Source: Deltaproteobacteria bacterium (GTDB lineage Bacteria > Myxococcota_A > Polyangia > Polyangiales > JADJMO01). From it: a stretch of 64,000 nucleotides of DNA. The stretch spans positions 1 to 64,000 of the forward strand of contig JANYDK010000097.1 of NCBI GenBank assembly GCA_025363655.1, written 5' to 3'. The notes below the pieces were generated by a model. It worked only from the letters and a program-made list of their open reading frames with translations. It was not told where the DNA came from and searched no databases. The position numbers and the translations under genes are program-made. Shown one piece after another: positions 24,602 to 32,579 of this stretch. The stretch's first letter is position 1. The number at the start of each line of letters is the position of its first letter.

Positions 24602-25537
24602 ATGACCGCTCGCAGCGCAACCCCCGCCCAAACCTCTTCGCATTCCCGTTCCCGTTCCCGTTCCCGTATCCGTTCGACGTCGACGCCGACTCCTCGCGCG
24701 GCAACGCAGTCGAAGAAGAAGACCAGCGCCGATCCTTACCTCCAAGCCTTCGACGCCACCGCCGCCGCGCGCGCGGCGCTGAAGCCCGAACAGCTCCTCG
24801 TCGTCAACCTCGACATCCCGACGGCGGTGAGCACGCTCGACACGGTCTTTCCGCGTCTCTACGAGCGGCGCGCGGCGATCGTGAAGGTCGTTCCGAGCTT
24901 CGACGTGAAGCAGTTCGACGCGATTCCCGCGTACGCATTGGCGCTCGGGCACGCGCACAGCGAGTGGCTCGTTGCGGCGATGCCGCCGGAAGAGTCGGCC
25001 GACCTTTACGCCGAGGCGCTGACGCTCCGTGAGACGCTGATGGTCGACGTGCGCGCGCTGATGCATCGGCGTCTCCTGTCCGAAGAATCGCTGGCGAAGC
25101 TGTCGGGCAGCACGGGATTCCGCAACGTGGCCGTCGATCTCTTGGCGGTGCACACGCTCGTGCGCAACAACTGGAAGAGCCTCGAAGGCCACACCGGCGT
25201 GCAGCCCAAGGAGCTCGAACGGGCGGTGGAGCTTTGCCGGGTGTTGCAGAAGATCTCGGGCGCGCGCGACCTGATCCCGGAGAAGGTCTCGGTGGCTGCG
25301 GACCAGCGCACCCGCGCCTTCACGTTGGCGATGAATGCGTACGACGAGGCGCGCGCGGCGCTCGGGTTCGTGCGTCGTCGCGAGGGCGACCTCGAGACGA
25401 TCGCGCCGAACCTCTACGGCGGTCGCAGCCACGCCACCGGTCCGAAGGACAAGGGCACGACGACGAGCCCCACGCCTGTGCCGCCGGCCGTGACGCCCGC
25501 CTCGACGCCTACGACGGGCACTGGCCCCTTCGCCTGA
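24602..25537 (+). CDS. Helical protein of unknown function
   Basis: 311 residues from the ATG at 24602. Residues 1-45 are Ser/Arg/Thr-rich and partly made by a CCCGTT repeat in the DNA (24645-24668, encoding Ser-Arg pairs). Residues 45-275 look all-helical and carry Asp-Ile-Pro-Thr-Ala-Val, Arg-Leu-Tyr-Glu-Arg-Arg, Leu-Met-Val-Asp-Val-Arg-Ala-Leu and Ala-Phe-Thr-Leu-Ala-Met-Asn-Ala-Tyr. The tail is Thr/Pro-rich. No family is recognised. It stands alone, just right of the 43-bp array, which could lie in its promoter. Confidence 0.6.
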   Translation: MTARSATPAQTSSHSRSRSRSRIRSTSTPTPRAATQSKKKTSADPYLQAFDATAAARAALKPEQLLVVNLDIPTAVSTLDTVFPRLYERRAAIVKVVPSFDVKQFDAIPAYALALGHAHSEWLVAAMPPEESADLYAEALTLRETLMVDVRALMHRRLLSEESLAKLSGSTGFRNVAVDLLAVHTLVRNNWKSLEGHTGVQPKELERAVELCRVLQKISGARDLIPEKVSVAADQRTRAFTLAMNAYDEARAALGFVRRREGDLETIAPNLYGGRSHATGPKDKGTTTSPTPVPPAVTPASTPTTGTGPFA

Positions 25538-25551
25538 ATTCTTCGTGTTGG

Positions 25552-25596
25552 GTGAGTGACGTGAGTGACGTGAGTTTCGCGAGTGACATGAGTGGA
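25552..25596. repeat. 9-bp direct repeats after the stop of the gene at 24602-25537
   Basis: Five units of 9 bp (GTGAGTGAC and close variants) follow each other from 25552. The unit lies in the 215-bp gap between two convergent genes, so it is non-coding. It is one of several 9-bp expansions in the window. Confidence 0.85.
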
Positions 25597-25752
25597 CTGG
25601 TTGGGTGACTGCTGGCTCCGTTGGATCACACGACTTCGCGTGTGCCAACGGCGACGACCGACGACCTTGCATGAGCGCGCTCCGGGTGAGGCTCGCGCAC
25701 CGCAAGGCCGTCGGTTCGTCGTTTTGTGGCTAGCGCGCTCGCCGGAGCCCGC

Positions 25753-26643
25753 TCAGGGATCGGCGCAGCAACGGAAGCCGTTGCCGTAGTCGGGATTGCT
25801 CCCGAGCGCCGACACACCCGTGGCCACGCAGGTCACTTCGGCGTCGGCGCTGCGCCAGTCGCCACCGCGTGTGCGGTCCACGAGGTGTCCGGAGCCGTCG
25901 TCGGCGAGGAAGTCGTCGAACTCGGCGCGGCCCCCGGTCATGCCGAAGATGCGATCGAAGGGCGGAGCGGTGCCGTGGCAACCGGGATGCGCGTCGACGT
26001 CGGCCGGCCCCGCCGCCCCGGTCCCCGTGTCGCACTTCTTCGGATCGTACGTGTCGCCGTAGCTGAAGCGCGTGGCGCTCGAGCCGTTGGTGCACGCGTA
26101 GGTCCATTCGCTCTGTACCGAGGCCGGGTCGGCGACCGCCGCGCCGCCGCCGATCTTGCCGCAGAGCCGCTTGCCGGCCCATTTGCAGTAGGCGTAGGCG
26201 TAGCAGTACATGACCTGTCCCTTCGGCGTCTTGCCGACGAGCGGCTCGGCGTCGAGGCCTGGGCGTGGGTCGCGTAGCGCGGCGCAGCTCGGCGGCGTGT
26301 CGTAGGGTTCGCCTGGCGCCGCGAGGAACGCGTTGAAGTCGCTCACCGTCACCTCGTAGGCGTCGATGCAATACGGCGTCGACGCCGTGTCGACGAGCAC
26401 CATCGAGGAGCCATGCGCCCCTTTGCACTTCGACGAACTGACGGCGTCGGCGTCGACCTGGGCATCCGCCGCGTCGGCGAGCGCGTCGAGTCCGGCATCG
26501 GCGTCGACGCCGACGTCGTGGTCGAGCGGGAGCCCGACGGGATCGCTATGACAGCCGAGCGTAGTCAGTACGATCAGTACGATCGGTACGATCGGTACGA
26601 TCGGTACGATCGGTACGATCGAGGAGACGAGGAGCGCGCGCAC
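25753..26643 (-). CDS. FGE-like (SUMF1-type) lipoprotein
   Basis: About 296 residues from the GTG at 26643. The signal peptide consists largely of Ile-Val-Pro units, encoded by a 9-bp repeat, then a lipobox Leu-Thr-Thr-Leu-Gly-Cys. An Asp/Ala-rich spacer is followed by an FGE/SUMF1 domain (Tyr-Cys-Ile-Asp-Ala-Tyr-Glu-Val-Thr-Val-Ser-Asp-Phe, Lys-Trp-Ala-Gly-Lys-Arg-Leu-Cys, Arg-Gly-Gly-Asp-Trp and final Gly-Phe-Arg-Cys). Most bacterial lipoproteins of this type do not make formylglycine; they act as binding modules of the C-type lectin fold. It may belong functionally with the two kinase-FGE fusions. It is encoded after the vWA-like lipoprotein in the same direction, 140 bases apart. Confidence 0.85.
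   Translation of the reverse strand: MRALLVSSIVPIVPIVPIVPIVLIVLTTLGCHSDPVGLPLDHDVGVDADAGLDALADAADAQVDADAVSSSKCKGAHGSSMVLVDTASTPYCIDAYEVTVSDFNAFLAAPGEPYDTPPSCAALRDPRPGLDAEPLVGKTPKGQVMYCYAYAYCKWAGKRLCGKIGGGAAVADPASVQSEWTYACTNGSSATRFSYGDTYDPKKCDTGTGAAGPADVDAHPGCHGTAPPFDRIFGMTGGRAEFDDFLADDGSGHLVDRTRGGDWRSADAEVTCVATGVSALGSNPDYGNGFRCCADP
26567..26620. repeat. Six tandem copies of a 9-bp unit inside a signal peptide
   Basis: Two AGTACGATC units and four GGTACGATC units follow without a gap. They are read on the minus strand as Ile-Val-Pro or Ile-Val-Leu and form the hydrophobic core of the FGE-like lipoprotein signal. Since the unit is 3 codons, gain or loss keeps the frame and only changes the core length. 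Confidence 0.95.
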
Positions 26644-26783
26644 CCGCCGAGCATGCGTCGCGTACTTCGCCCTCGCAAGCCGCCGCGGCGCAGATGCACG
26701 CTCGATCTGTTCCCCGACACTGACTTCGACCGGCGACGAGCCGCGTCGCGAGGTCGTGCGTGAAGTCTCTGGTCTTTGCCGTG

Positions 26784-29126
26784 TCAACCCGGTGAGGGCG
26801 AGCGGCCGCTGCAGAGCGGGAAGACCTCGGAGCCGTCCTTGGGCTGCACGTCGCCGAGCCAGCGCAACGTGCCGACCGCGCCGATGCTCGCGCAGGCATC
26901 GCCGACGACGGCGCGGCTCGTCGCGTAGCACCAGCCGCCACGGCCCGCGGGCAGCTCGAAAGAGGGATCGTTCAGGCACGCGTTCGACGTCGCCGGGTCG
27001 ACGTCGTGGCCGACGAGCTGGCGCGTCTCGCAGACGAGATGGCGGACGCCGTCGCTCCCCGTCACGGTGACGTTCGTGCCGTCCGACTGGGCTTGCACCT
27101 TCTCCTGCGTGGCGATGCCGTCGGCACCGACGACGGTGACGGCGAGGTTGAGCTGCCTTGCGGCATCGATGGGGGAGAGGATGGGAAAGACGCTCCCGGC
27201 CGCGCGGCAGGGCTCGGCGCCGACCGTGCAATAGCCGTCGCCGATCGTCTCGCAACGCGTCGCCTTCGCGCTCAGCGGCGCGGTGAACACCTCGAGGATC
27301 TGGCAGTCGACTTGGCCGTCGGAGCTGGCGATGAGGAGCGTCCTGAAGCACTGGCTGTTCATCGCGCTCTGCAGCTTGTCGCGGATGCCCTGGAGAATCG
27401 GCGCGTAGCTGTCGTTGCAGATCGAACCAAGGAACGCCGAGGCCCCGAGATCGTGGAGGATGCGCGCGTGACGAAGGCCGGGATACGCCTTGAAATAGGG
27501 CTGTTTTCCGCTCGCGTCGCAGAGCGGGTTCTTCGCCGCATCGGACCCGCAGTCGCCTTTGGGCGTGTCGACGTCGCGGGGGCCGATGCAGGCGTATTGC
27601 AGATCGTCGCCGGTCGGCACGTCGCGATCGCCGCCGTTCACCGCGTCGATCGCGCGATCGCCGGCATAGCCGAGGATTCCGTACTTCGTCCGCGGCGCGA
27701 TCGACTCGATCATGCGCGGATCGCGCTTGGAGAGATCGGCGGAGATGATCTTGTCCCAGTCGGCCTCGGTGAGCTTCTTGGGACGGAACGTGTACGGATC
27801 GGCGGCCGCCGCATCACCGACCAGCTTTCCCGGGACACCGACGATGCCGCCGACGACGAGCAGGTCCGGTGAACGAAAGCCTCCGGCGAACACGGGGTTG
27901 GCCATGTCGACGTGAGCGCCGGTGGCGTCGATGCCGGGCACCACTTGGCTCTTGAACGCGTTGACGTAGCGCTGGCGCGACCAGAGGAAATTGTAGCCGA
28001 AGCGCTGGGTCATCGCGAACGCGCGGAGGCTCGGCGCGTCGGGGTCGGCGTTGCGCGGATCGATCGCCCAGCGCACGGAGCAGTTGGGATCGCTCGTGTC
28101 CTCGAAGCACGACTTGCAGCGATATTTTTCGTGCAACTCGTTGTACTCGCTCGTCGTCTCCGGTTCGAAAGCGTCGGGCACGTCTGCGCACGCCGCCCAA
28201 CCGCGCTGCATCTGCCCGGCGCCATAACCGAAGGGGAGCCAGTTGAGCTGTGCTGGCTTGAGCGAGGCGTCGTTCTCGTCGCTGACGATCACCACCGCGA
28301 GGAGAGAGTCGGGCCGGAGAAAGGCGTTTCTTTCCTTGAGCAGCTCGTCGTCGATGCCGGTCACTTGGATCGGGTTCGGCTTGCCGCCGCTCGTGCAGTC
28401 GTCGCCCTTGTCGCCGAACGTGCACGCCGCTTCGGCCTTGGCGTACGGCGTCGGGTCGACGAGGAAGTGGTACATCGCCTCCCACGGCTGCTCGTAGCCG
28501 CAGCCGTCTTCGCCGACCGTCTCGATCACGCACGAGCTCGCCACCTGAAGCTCGTTGCTCCCCGGAGCGCCGACGTGCGCGGCCGCCGGATCGCGCGTGG
28601 CGTCGTTCACCCAATGAAGCGACGAGGCGCCGACGCTCGTCGGACAGAGATCGGGAGTCGGCGTCTTCGCGTCGTCGGTCTCCGCGTAATAGCCCACGGC
28701 TGCGATCTCGCCGGCGCGCGGCAGGAGGTGTCCGTGATCGTTCTCGTGCGCGCCCTTCGTCTTCGCATCGCAAGCGCTGGTGCCGAACGACCCGAGTGAA
28801 GAGCTGACGACGGCGACGTGCAGATCGGCGGCCGCGCGGTACTTCGGCTTGCCCGTCGCGGGATCGATGTCGGGGTGGGTGAGCTGTTTGACGAACGCGG
28901 GAAGACGCCGCGCCAGCTCGCGCTGCTTGTCGCCCATCGATGGCGAATTGTCGACGACGAGGAGGAGATCGACCTTGTCGATCTTGGTCAGGCGAATGCG
29001 CGGCGGTGTCATCATGTCGTCGCCGCCCGAGACGAGCGGCACGACGGTGGCGCGCTGGCAGCCGCCCGTCTCGAGGGCGCAGAGCGCGCCGATCAAGGTC
29101 AACGTCGGGGCCAGCCGAGCGCGCAT
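26784..29126 (-). CDS. Large vWA-like lipoprotein
   Basis: About 780 residues from the ATG at 29126 (TTG at 29144 is less likely). The signal peptide ends in Thr-Gly-Gly-Cys-Gln. Residues 45-320 look like a von Willebrand factor A fold: Val-Asp-Leu-Leu-Leu-Val-Val-Asp-Asn-Ser-Pro-Ser-Met holds a MIDAS-type Asp-x-Ser-x-Ser, and a later Val-Val-Ile-Val-Ser-Asp-Glu-Asn-Asp follows. Over a dozen cysteines occur in the second half. Myxobacterial lipoproteins of this class carry metal-dependent adhesion surfaces, but a role is not shown. Downstream on the same strand lies the FGE-like lipoprotein. Confidence 0.8.
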   Translation of the reverse strand: MRARLAPTLTLIGALCALETGGCQRATVVPLVSGGDDMMTPPRIRLTKIDKVDLLLVVDNSPSMGDKQRELARRLPAFVKQLTHPDIDPATGKPKYRAAADLHVAVVSSSLGSFGTSACDAKTKGAHENDHGHLLPRAGEIAAVGYYAETDDAKTPTPDLCPTSVGASSLHWVNDATRDPAAAHVGAPGSNELQVASSCVIETVGEDGCGYEQPWEAMYHFLVDPTPYAKAEAACTFGDKGDDCTSGGKPNPIQVTGIDDELLKERNAFLRPDSLLAVVIVSDENDASLKPAQLNWLPFGYGAGQMQRGWAACADVPDAFEPETTSEYNELHEKYRCKSCFEDTSDPNCSVRWAIDPRNADPDAPSLRAFAMTQRFGYNFLWSRQRYVNAFKSQVVPGIDATGAHVDMANPVFAGGFRSPDLLVVGGIVGVPGKLVGDAAAADPYTFRPKKLTEADWDKIISADLSKRDPRMIESIAPRTKYGILGYAGDRAIDAVNGGDRDVPTGDDLQYACIGPRDVDTPKGDCGSDAAKNPLCDASGKQPYFKAYPGLRHARILHDLGASAFLGSICNDSYAPILQGIRDKLQSAMNSQCFRTLLIASSDGQVDCQILEVFTAPLSAKATRCETIGDGYCTVGAEPCRAAGSVFPILSPIDAARQLNLAVTVVGADGIATQEKVQAQSDGTNVTVTGSDGVRHLVCETRQLVGHDVDPATSNACLNDPSFELPAGRGGWCYATSRAVVGDACASIGAVGTLRWLGDVQPKDGSEVFPLCSGRSPSPG

Positions 29127-29235
29127 GTCGGCCTGGCAACGCAAGATGCATGCACGCGCAAAGCGGCGAGGATTTCCCGACTCTCCCGCGCGCAGCCGCG
29201 CCCTTCGATGGCGCCCACGTCAACCTGGTTGGCGA

Positions 29236-31197
29236 CTATGCCGGTCCGCGCACTCCATACTTCTCGCTGAAAAACCCATCCATCGCCGCCAGCAGCCCAT
29301 CGACATCGGCATGCTCCGGCACCGAAATCCGGCAAATCTGCACATCGTCCTGCTTCTGCGCGTTCTTCACTTCCGCCGAGAGTGCGCCCTGCGTCGATTC
29401 CTCCGGATTGATCACGTAGAAGTAATCCGCCTTCCCGCCGCCGGTCGACTGGCCGTAGCTGACGCGGCTCTTCACCAACGTCGGCGCATGCTGCAGCAGG
29501 TAGTCGACGAACTCGTCGACGAGGTCTGCGTGACGCGTCGGCGCCTTCGGCAGGTAGAACGACAGCATGCCGGTCGCCATGCCCTCGGCGACTTGGGGCT
29601 CGGAGATCGCATACAGAGTGATCTCGTGACCTCGCGCGCGCAGAGCCGCACGTAGGCCCTTGGCTAAGCGGATCGTGTGATCGCTGATCGCCTTCATCCG
29701 CGGCGTGAGATCGTCGAGGCCTTTGCTCAGCTCGGCGAGCTGGTGGGGACGGGCGAACGAGTCGGCGTCGCTGCCCAGCTCCCGCGCACGGGCGAGGATC
29801 GCGAGGCCGACCGGCTCGTCGGCGCAGGCGGCGACTCCGAGCGTGGTCTTCCCTTTGGTGAAGTACTTCGACCCACTCTTCACGAGGACGAAGGGCCATC
29901 CCTGGGAGAACTGCTTCTCGAAGATCGGAAAGAGCGGCGCCAGCGTGGTGTCGACGATGACGGGCACTTTGCGACCCCAGCGCTCGGCATCGGCGCGCAG
30001 GCCCTTCATCAGCGCCTCGAAGTCGTGGGCCTGGAGCTCGGGGTTGGTCGGAGTTTCGAGGAAGACGCAGGCCGGTGCGCCGTTCAGCTCTTCGACGCCG
30101 GCGAGCACGCGATCGACGAGCGTGAGTCGACGGCCGTGCGCGTCTCGACCGATCACGACGAGCGGCCTCGGCGAGATGGCGCCGCCGCGTGCGAGCAGCT
30201 CGCTGATGAGCTGGCCGGTGCCGCCGTAGCCGTTCTGTGCGTAGAAAAAGGTGAGTGGAGCGGCTCCGAGTACGTCGGCGGCCGCACCGAAGACTGCGGC
30301 CTCGGCGGCGAGCCCGGTGCAGAAGTAGAGGCTGCCGCGGATCTGGGGAAAGAGCGCGCACAGCTTGTCATCGCAGGTGCTGACGGTGGCTTCTTCGAGC
30401 ACCGTCGGCGTCTGTCCGGCGATTCGTTCCAGCTCCGTGCGCGCGTCGGCGCCGAGCATCGCGGCCACCGTGCGCTTGCGGATCAGTTGAATGCCGCGCG
30501 GATCGATTCGGGTCGTGTCGCGAAGGAGCAGCACGCCACCCCGCGACGGTCCGGCGTCACGGTCGGGGAGGGCAAAGCACACCGCATCGGCCGTGAGCGT
30601 TCGTAGATCGCCGAGGAAGGGCTTGTCGGTGACCAGCACCGTCAGCGCGGTGGGGTCGAATTGTGGGAGCGGCGCTCGCCAGTTCTCGTGAAGCACGCAG
30701 CCTTCGGCGCGCAGCGACGCCGCCTTGGCCGGGGAAATCGGTAGCGTGGACTCGGCATGGACATGGACCGGCAACTTCCGGCCCGGCGCTTCGATCACGG
30801 CGAGCCAGGGCTTGGTCACCGACGCGAACGTGAAGCATCGCGCCGCGTGGGTGCGCGCTTGGAGAACCAGCTCCAAGATCGTCGAGAGCGGCTGACCGAG
30901 GCGTGCGTAGTCGAACGGCAGACCGACGGCGGCGAGTCGCTCGCGAAGGAGACGCGGCTCGGTCACATCTTCGCGAAGGATCGCCGCGAGGGCTTGCTCG
31001 AACCGCTGACCGAACGCCTCGTCGGAGTCGAAGCGCTTCAGATCGTACGTCGTCGCGCGGGGATCCCAGTCTTCGGGCATCGCGTCGCGCGCGAGCAGTC
31101 GCGGCAGCGCCCGCAGCAGATTCTGCGCAAAGTCGGCGCCGAGGGGAATCGCTCCCGAGAGAGCTCCCGAAACTGCGAGCGTCGAGGTCGTCGTCAT
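29236..31197 (-). CDS. PLP-dependent enzyme of the Cys/Met metabolism family, N-terminally extended
   Basis: 653 residues, compared with about 400 for ordinary cystathionine gamma-synthase (CGS) relatives. The family signatures lie in the second half: Tyr-Gly-Gly-Thr (323-327), Glu-Thr-Pro-Thr-Asn-Pro (381-386), Val-Asp-Thr-Thr (415-418) and the PLP-binding Lys444 in Ser-Gly-Ser-Lys-Tyr. The first 250 residues form a separate domain with no known match to me. It could process a sulfur amino acid or another gamma-substituted substrate. Its ATG overlaps the stop of the AraC-type regulator by 4 bases, so the regulator is probably translated together with it. The open frame upstream of 31197 is antisense to other genes and rejected. 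Confidence 0.82.
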   Translation of the reverse strand: MTTTSTLAVSGALSGAIPLGADFAQNLLRALPRLLARDAMPEDWDPRATTYDLKRFDSDEAFGQRFEQALAAILREDVTEPRLLRERLAAVGLPFDYARLGQPLSTILELVLQARTHAARCFTFASVTKPWLAVIEAPGRKLPVHVHAESTLPISPAKAASLRAEGCVLHENWRAPLPQFDPTALTVLVTDKPFLGDLRTLTADAVCFALPDRDAGPSRGGVLLLRDTTRIDPRGIQLIRKRTVAAMLGADARTELERIAGQTPTVLEEATVSTCDDKLCALFPQIRGSLYFCTGLAAEAAVFGAAADVLGAAPLTFFYAQNGYGGTGQLISELLARGGAISPRPLVVIGRDAHGRRLTLVDRVLAGVEELNGAPACVFLETPTNPELQAHDFEALMKGLRADAERWGRKVPVIVDTTLAPLFPIFEKQFSQGWPFVLVKSGSKYFTKGKTTLGVAACADEPVGLAILARARELGSDADSFARPHQLAELSKGLDDLTPRMKAISDHTIRLAKGLRAALRARGHEITLYAISEPQVAEGMATGMLSFYLPKAPTRHADLVDEFVDYLLQHAPTLVKSRVSYGQSTGGGKADYFYVINPEESTQGALSAEVKNAQKQDDVQICRISVPEHADVDGLLAAMDGFFSEKYGVRGPA

Positions 31198-32015
31198 GGC
31201 GCCCGAGTACCTCGTGCGGGGCAGGGCGCGAACGCTCCTGGGGACTGTCCGACCGCGCGCTTGAAATCGCGCCCGAAGTGGGCCTGATCGGCGTAGCCGA
31301 GGGAGGTCGCCAGGTCGACGAGCGAAGGTGGATGCGGCGCGCGGAGTTGGATGGCCGCCTCGTGGAGACGGTACCGACGGATGACCGCTTTCGGAGAGAG
31401 ACCGACGTGGGTGCGAAAGCTTCGTTGGAGCGTGCGCATGTCGACCGTGCTCAGGCGCGCGAGGTCGTCGACGCGGACAATCGATCGACCGACCGCGATG
31501 CGCTCGACCAGGTCGCGAACGCGTTCGAGGTCTGGCGATGGCGTACCGAGCCGTGGTGCGAGGAGCGCTTCTGTGAGCGCGACCTTCTCTTCCGCGTCGT
31601 GCGTCGCGTCGATGGCGCGGGCCCAGGCACGCGCGGGCTCGCCGAGAAGGGTCGCGAGCGGCACGACGCGATCGGTGACGCTCGACATCGAAGCGCCGAG
31701 GAGCGCGCGGAACATCACCGGCCGGAAGCTGACGCCGAAGGTCTCGCCTTCGCCGGCGAGCGTGCGGGAGAAGGCACTCGACGAAACGCCGAGAACGATG
31801 GCGCTTCGTTCGGTGGCGGAGGCGATGCGGAGAATTTGTGCGGCGGGGTGCGGAAGGGCCTCGCCGCGAAAGGGAGAGCGGAGTGACCAGCGAATCGACC
31901 AATAGTGATGCACGAACGGAGCGAGCGGCGACGAGGGGACGAGGCGTCGACCGTCGAGGAGGCCATCGGGCTCGGGGGCGCGGAGAATTCCGCGGGGTGG
32001 CGGAAGCGCCAGCAT
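31194..32015 (-). CDS. AraC family transcription regulator
   Basis: About 273 residues from the ATG at 32015. The N-terminal half resembles the DUF6597-type sensing domain (Pro-Leu-Ala-Pro-Phe-Val-His-His-Tyr-Trp-Ser). The C-terminal HTH (about 175-265) shows the two AraC helices: Leu-Ala-Arg-Leu-Ser-Thr-Val-Asp-Met-Arg-Thr-Leu-Gln-Arg-Ser-Phe and the end Asp-Leu-Ala-Thr-Ser-Leu-Gly-Tyr-Ala-Asp-Gln-Ala-His-Phe-Gly-Arg-Asp-Phe-Lys-Arg. It lies upstream of, and overlaps, the PLP-enzyme gene, its likely target. The start is 69 bases from the divergent DinB-like gene. Confidence 0.9.
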   Translation of the reverse strand: MLALPPPRGILRAPEPDGLLDGRRLVPSSPLAPFVHHYWSIRWSLRSPFRGEALPHPAAQILRIASATERSAIVLGVSSSAFSRTLAGEGETFGVSFRPVMFRALLGASMSSVTDRVVPLATLLGEPARAWARAIDATHDAEEKVALTEALLAPRLGTPSPDLERVRDLVERIAVGRSIVRVDDLARLSTVDMRTLQRSFRTHVGLSPKAVIRRYRLHEAAIQLRAPHPPSLVDLATSLGYADQAHFGRDFKRAVGQSPGAFAPCPARGTRAP

Positions 32016-32084
32016 TTCGAGAACGCTACGACGCAGGTCGCGTTTGTTCAATACGGGCCCACCGGCGTCGCGTACCCGTCGGAC

Positions 32085-32567
32085 ATGCTGCACGCGTACG
32101 AAATCTCCGCCGGCGTCTTCGTGCGCGGGCTCACCCAGCTGAAGACGATCCTCTCGAAAGGCGAAGCGCACGGTGCGAAGGTGACGGCCTGCCTCGTCGA
32201 CGGGATGCAAGATCTCGCCGCGCAAGTGCACTGGGCGAGCGAAGGCTCCAAGCTCGCGCTCGACAGAGTGCTCGGCGTCTCCAGCGCCCCCGCGCCCGCC
32301 CCCTCGAGCGCGACCACGTACGCCAGTCTCCACGAAGCGATCGACGGCGCGATCGGAGCACTCGAAGCGATCGACCAGGCCGCCCTCGAAGCGAGCCTCG
32401 ATCGGACCGTCGATCTCCCGTTGCCGCGCGGGACGAGAACCTATCGCGGCGATCGCTTCTTGATCGAGTTCGCGCTCCCGAACTTCTTCTTTCACCTCAC
32501 GCTCGCGTACGCGATCCTTCGCAAGGAGGGCGTGCCGCTCGAGAAGGGCGATTTCATGGGGCGATAG
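32085..32567 (+). CDS. DUF1993 (DinB-superfamily) protein
   Basis: 160 residues from the ATG at 32085. It matches the DUF1993 family: an initial Ile-Ser-Ala-Gly-Val-Phe-Val-Arg-Gly-Leu, a middle Lys-Val-x-Ala-Cys-Leu-x-Asp-Gly-Met-x-Asp-Leu, and Phe-Phe-Phe-His-Leu-Thr-Leu-Ala-Tyr-Ala-Ile-Leu-Arg near the end. DinB-like four-helix bundles often bind metal and some are thiol-dependent transferases; the role of DUF1993 is not known. Divergent from the AraC regulator with only 69 bases between starts, so it may be under the same regulator. Its stop is 12 bases from that of the phytochelatin synthase. Confidence 0.82.
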   Translation: MLHAYEISAGVFVRGLTQLKTILSKGEAHGAKVTACLVDGMQDLAAQVHWASEGSKLALDRVLGVSSAPAPAPSSATTYASLHEAIDGAIGALEAIDQAALEASLDRTVDLPLPRGTRTYRGDRFLIEFALPNFFFHLTLAYAILRKEGVPLEKGDFMGR

Positions 32568-32579
32568 CGTCTTGGCGCC

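Noticed and set aside
31198-31902. Longer N-terminus of the PLP enzyme
   Set aside because: It overlaps the AraC gene in another frame; ATG at 31197 with 4-base overlap is more natural.
32016-32495. Extension of the AraC protein over the DUF1993 gene
   Set aside because: This part is antisense to DUF1993, which has clear family motifs.
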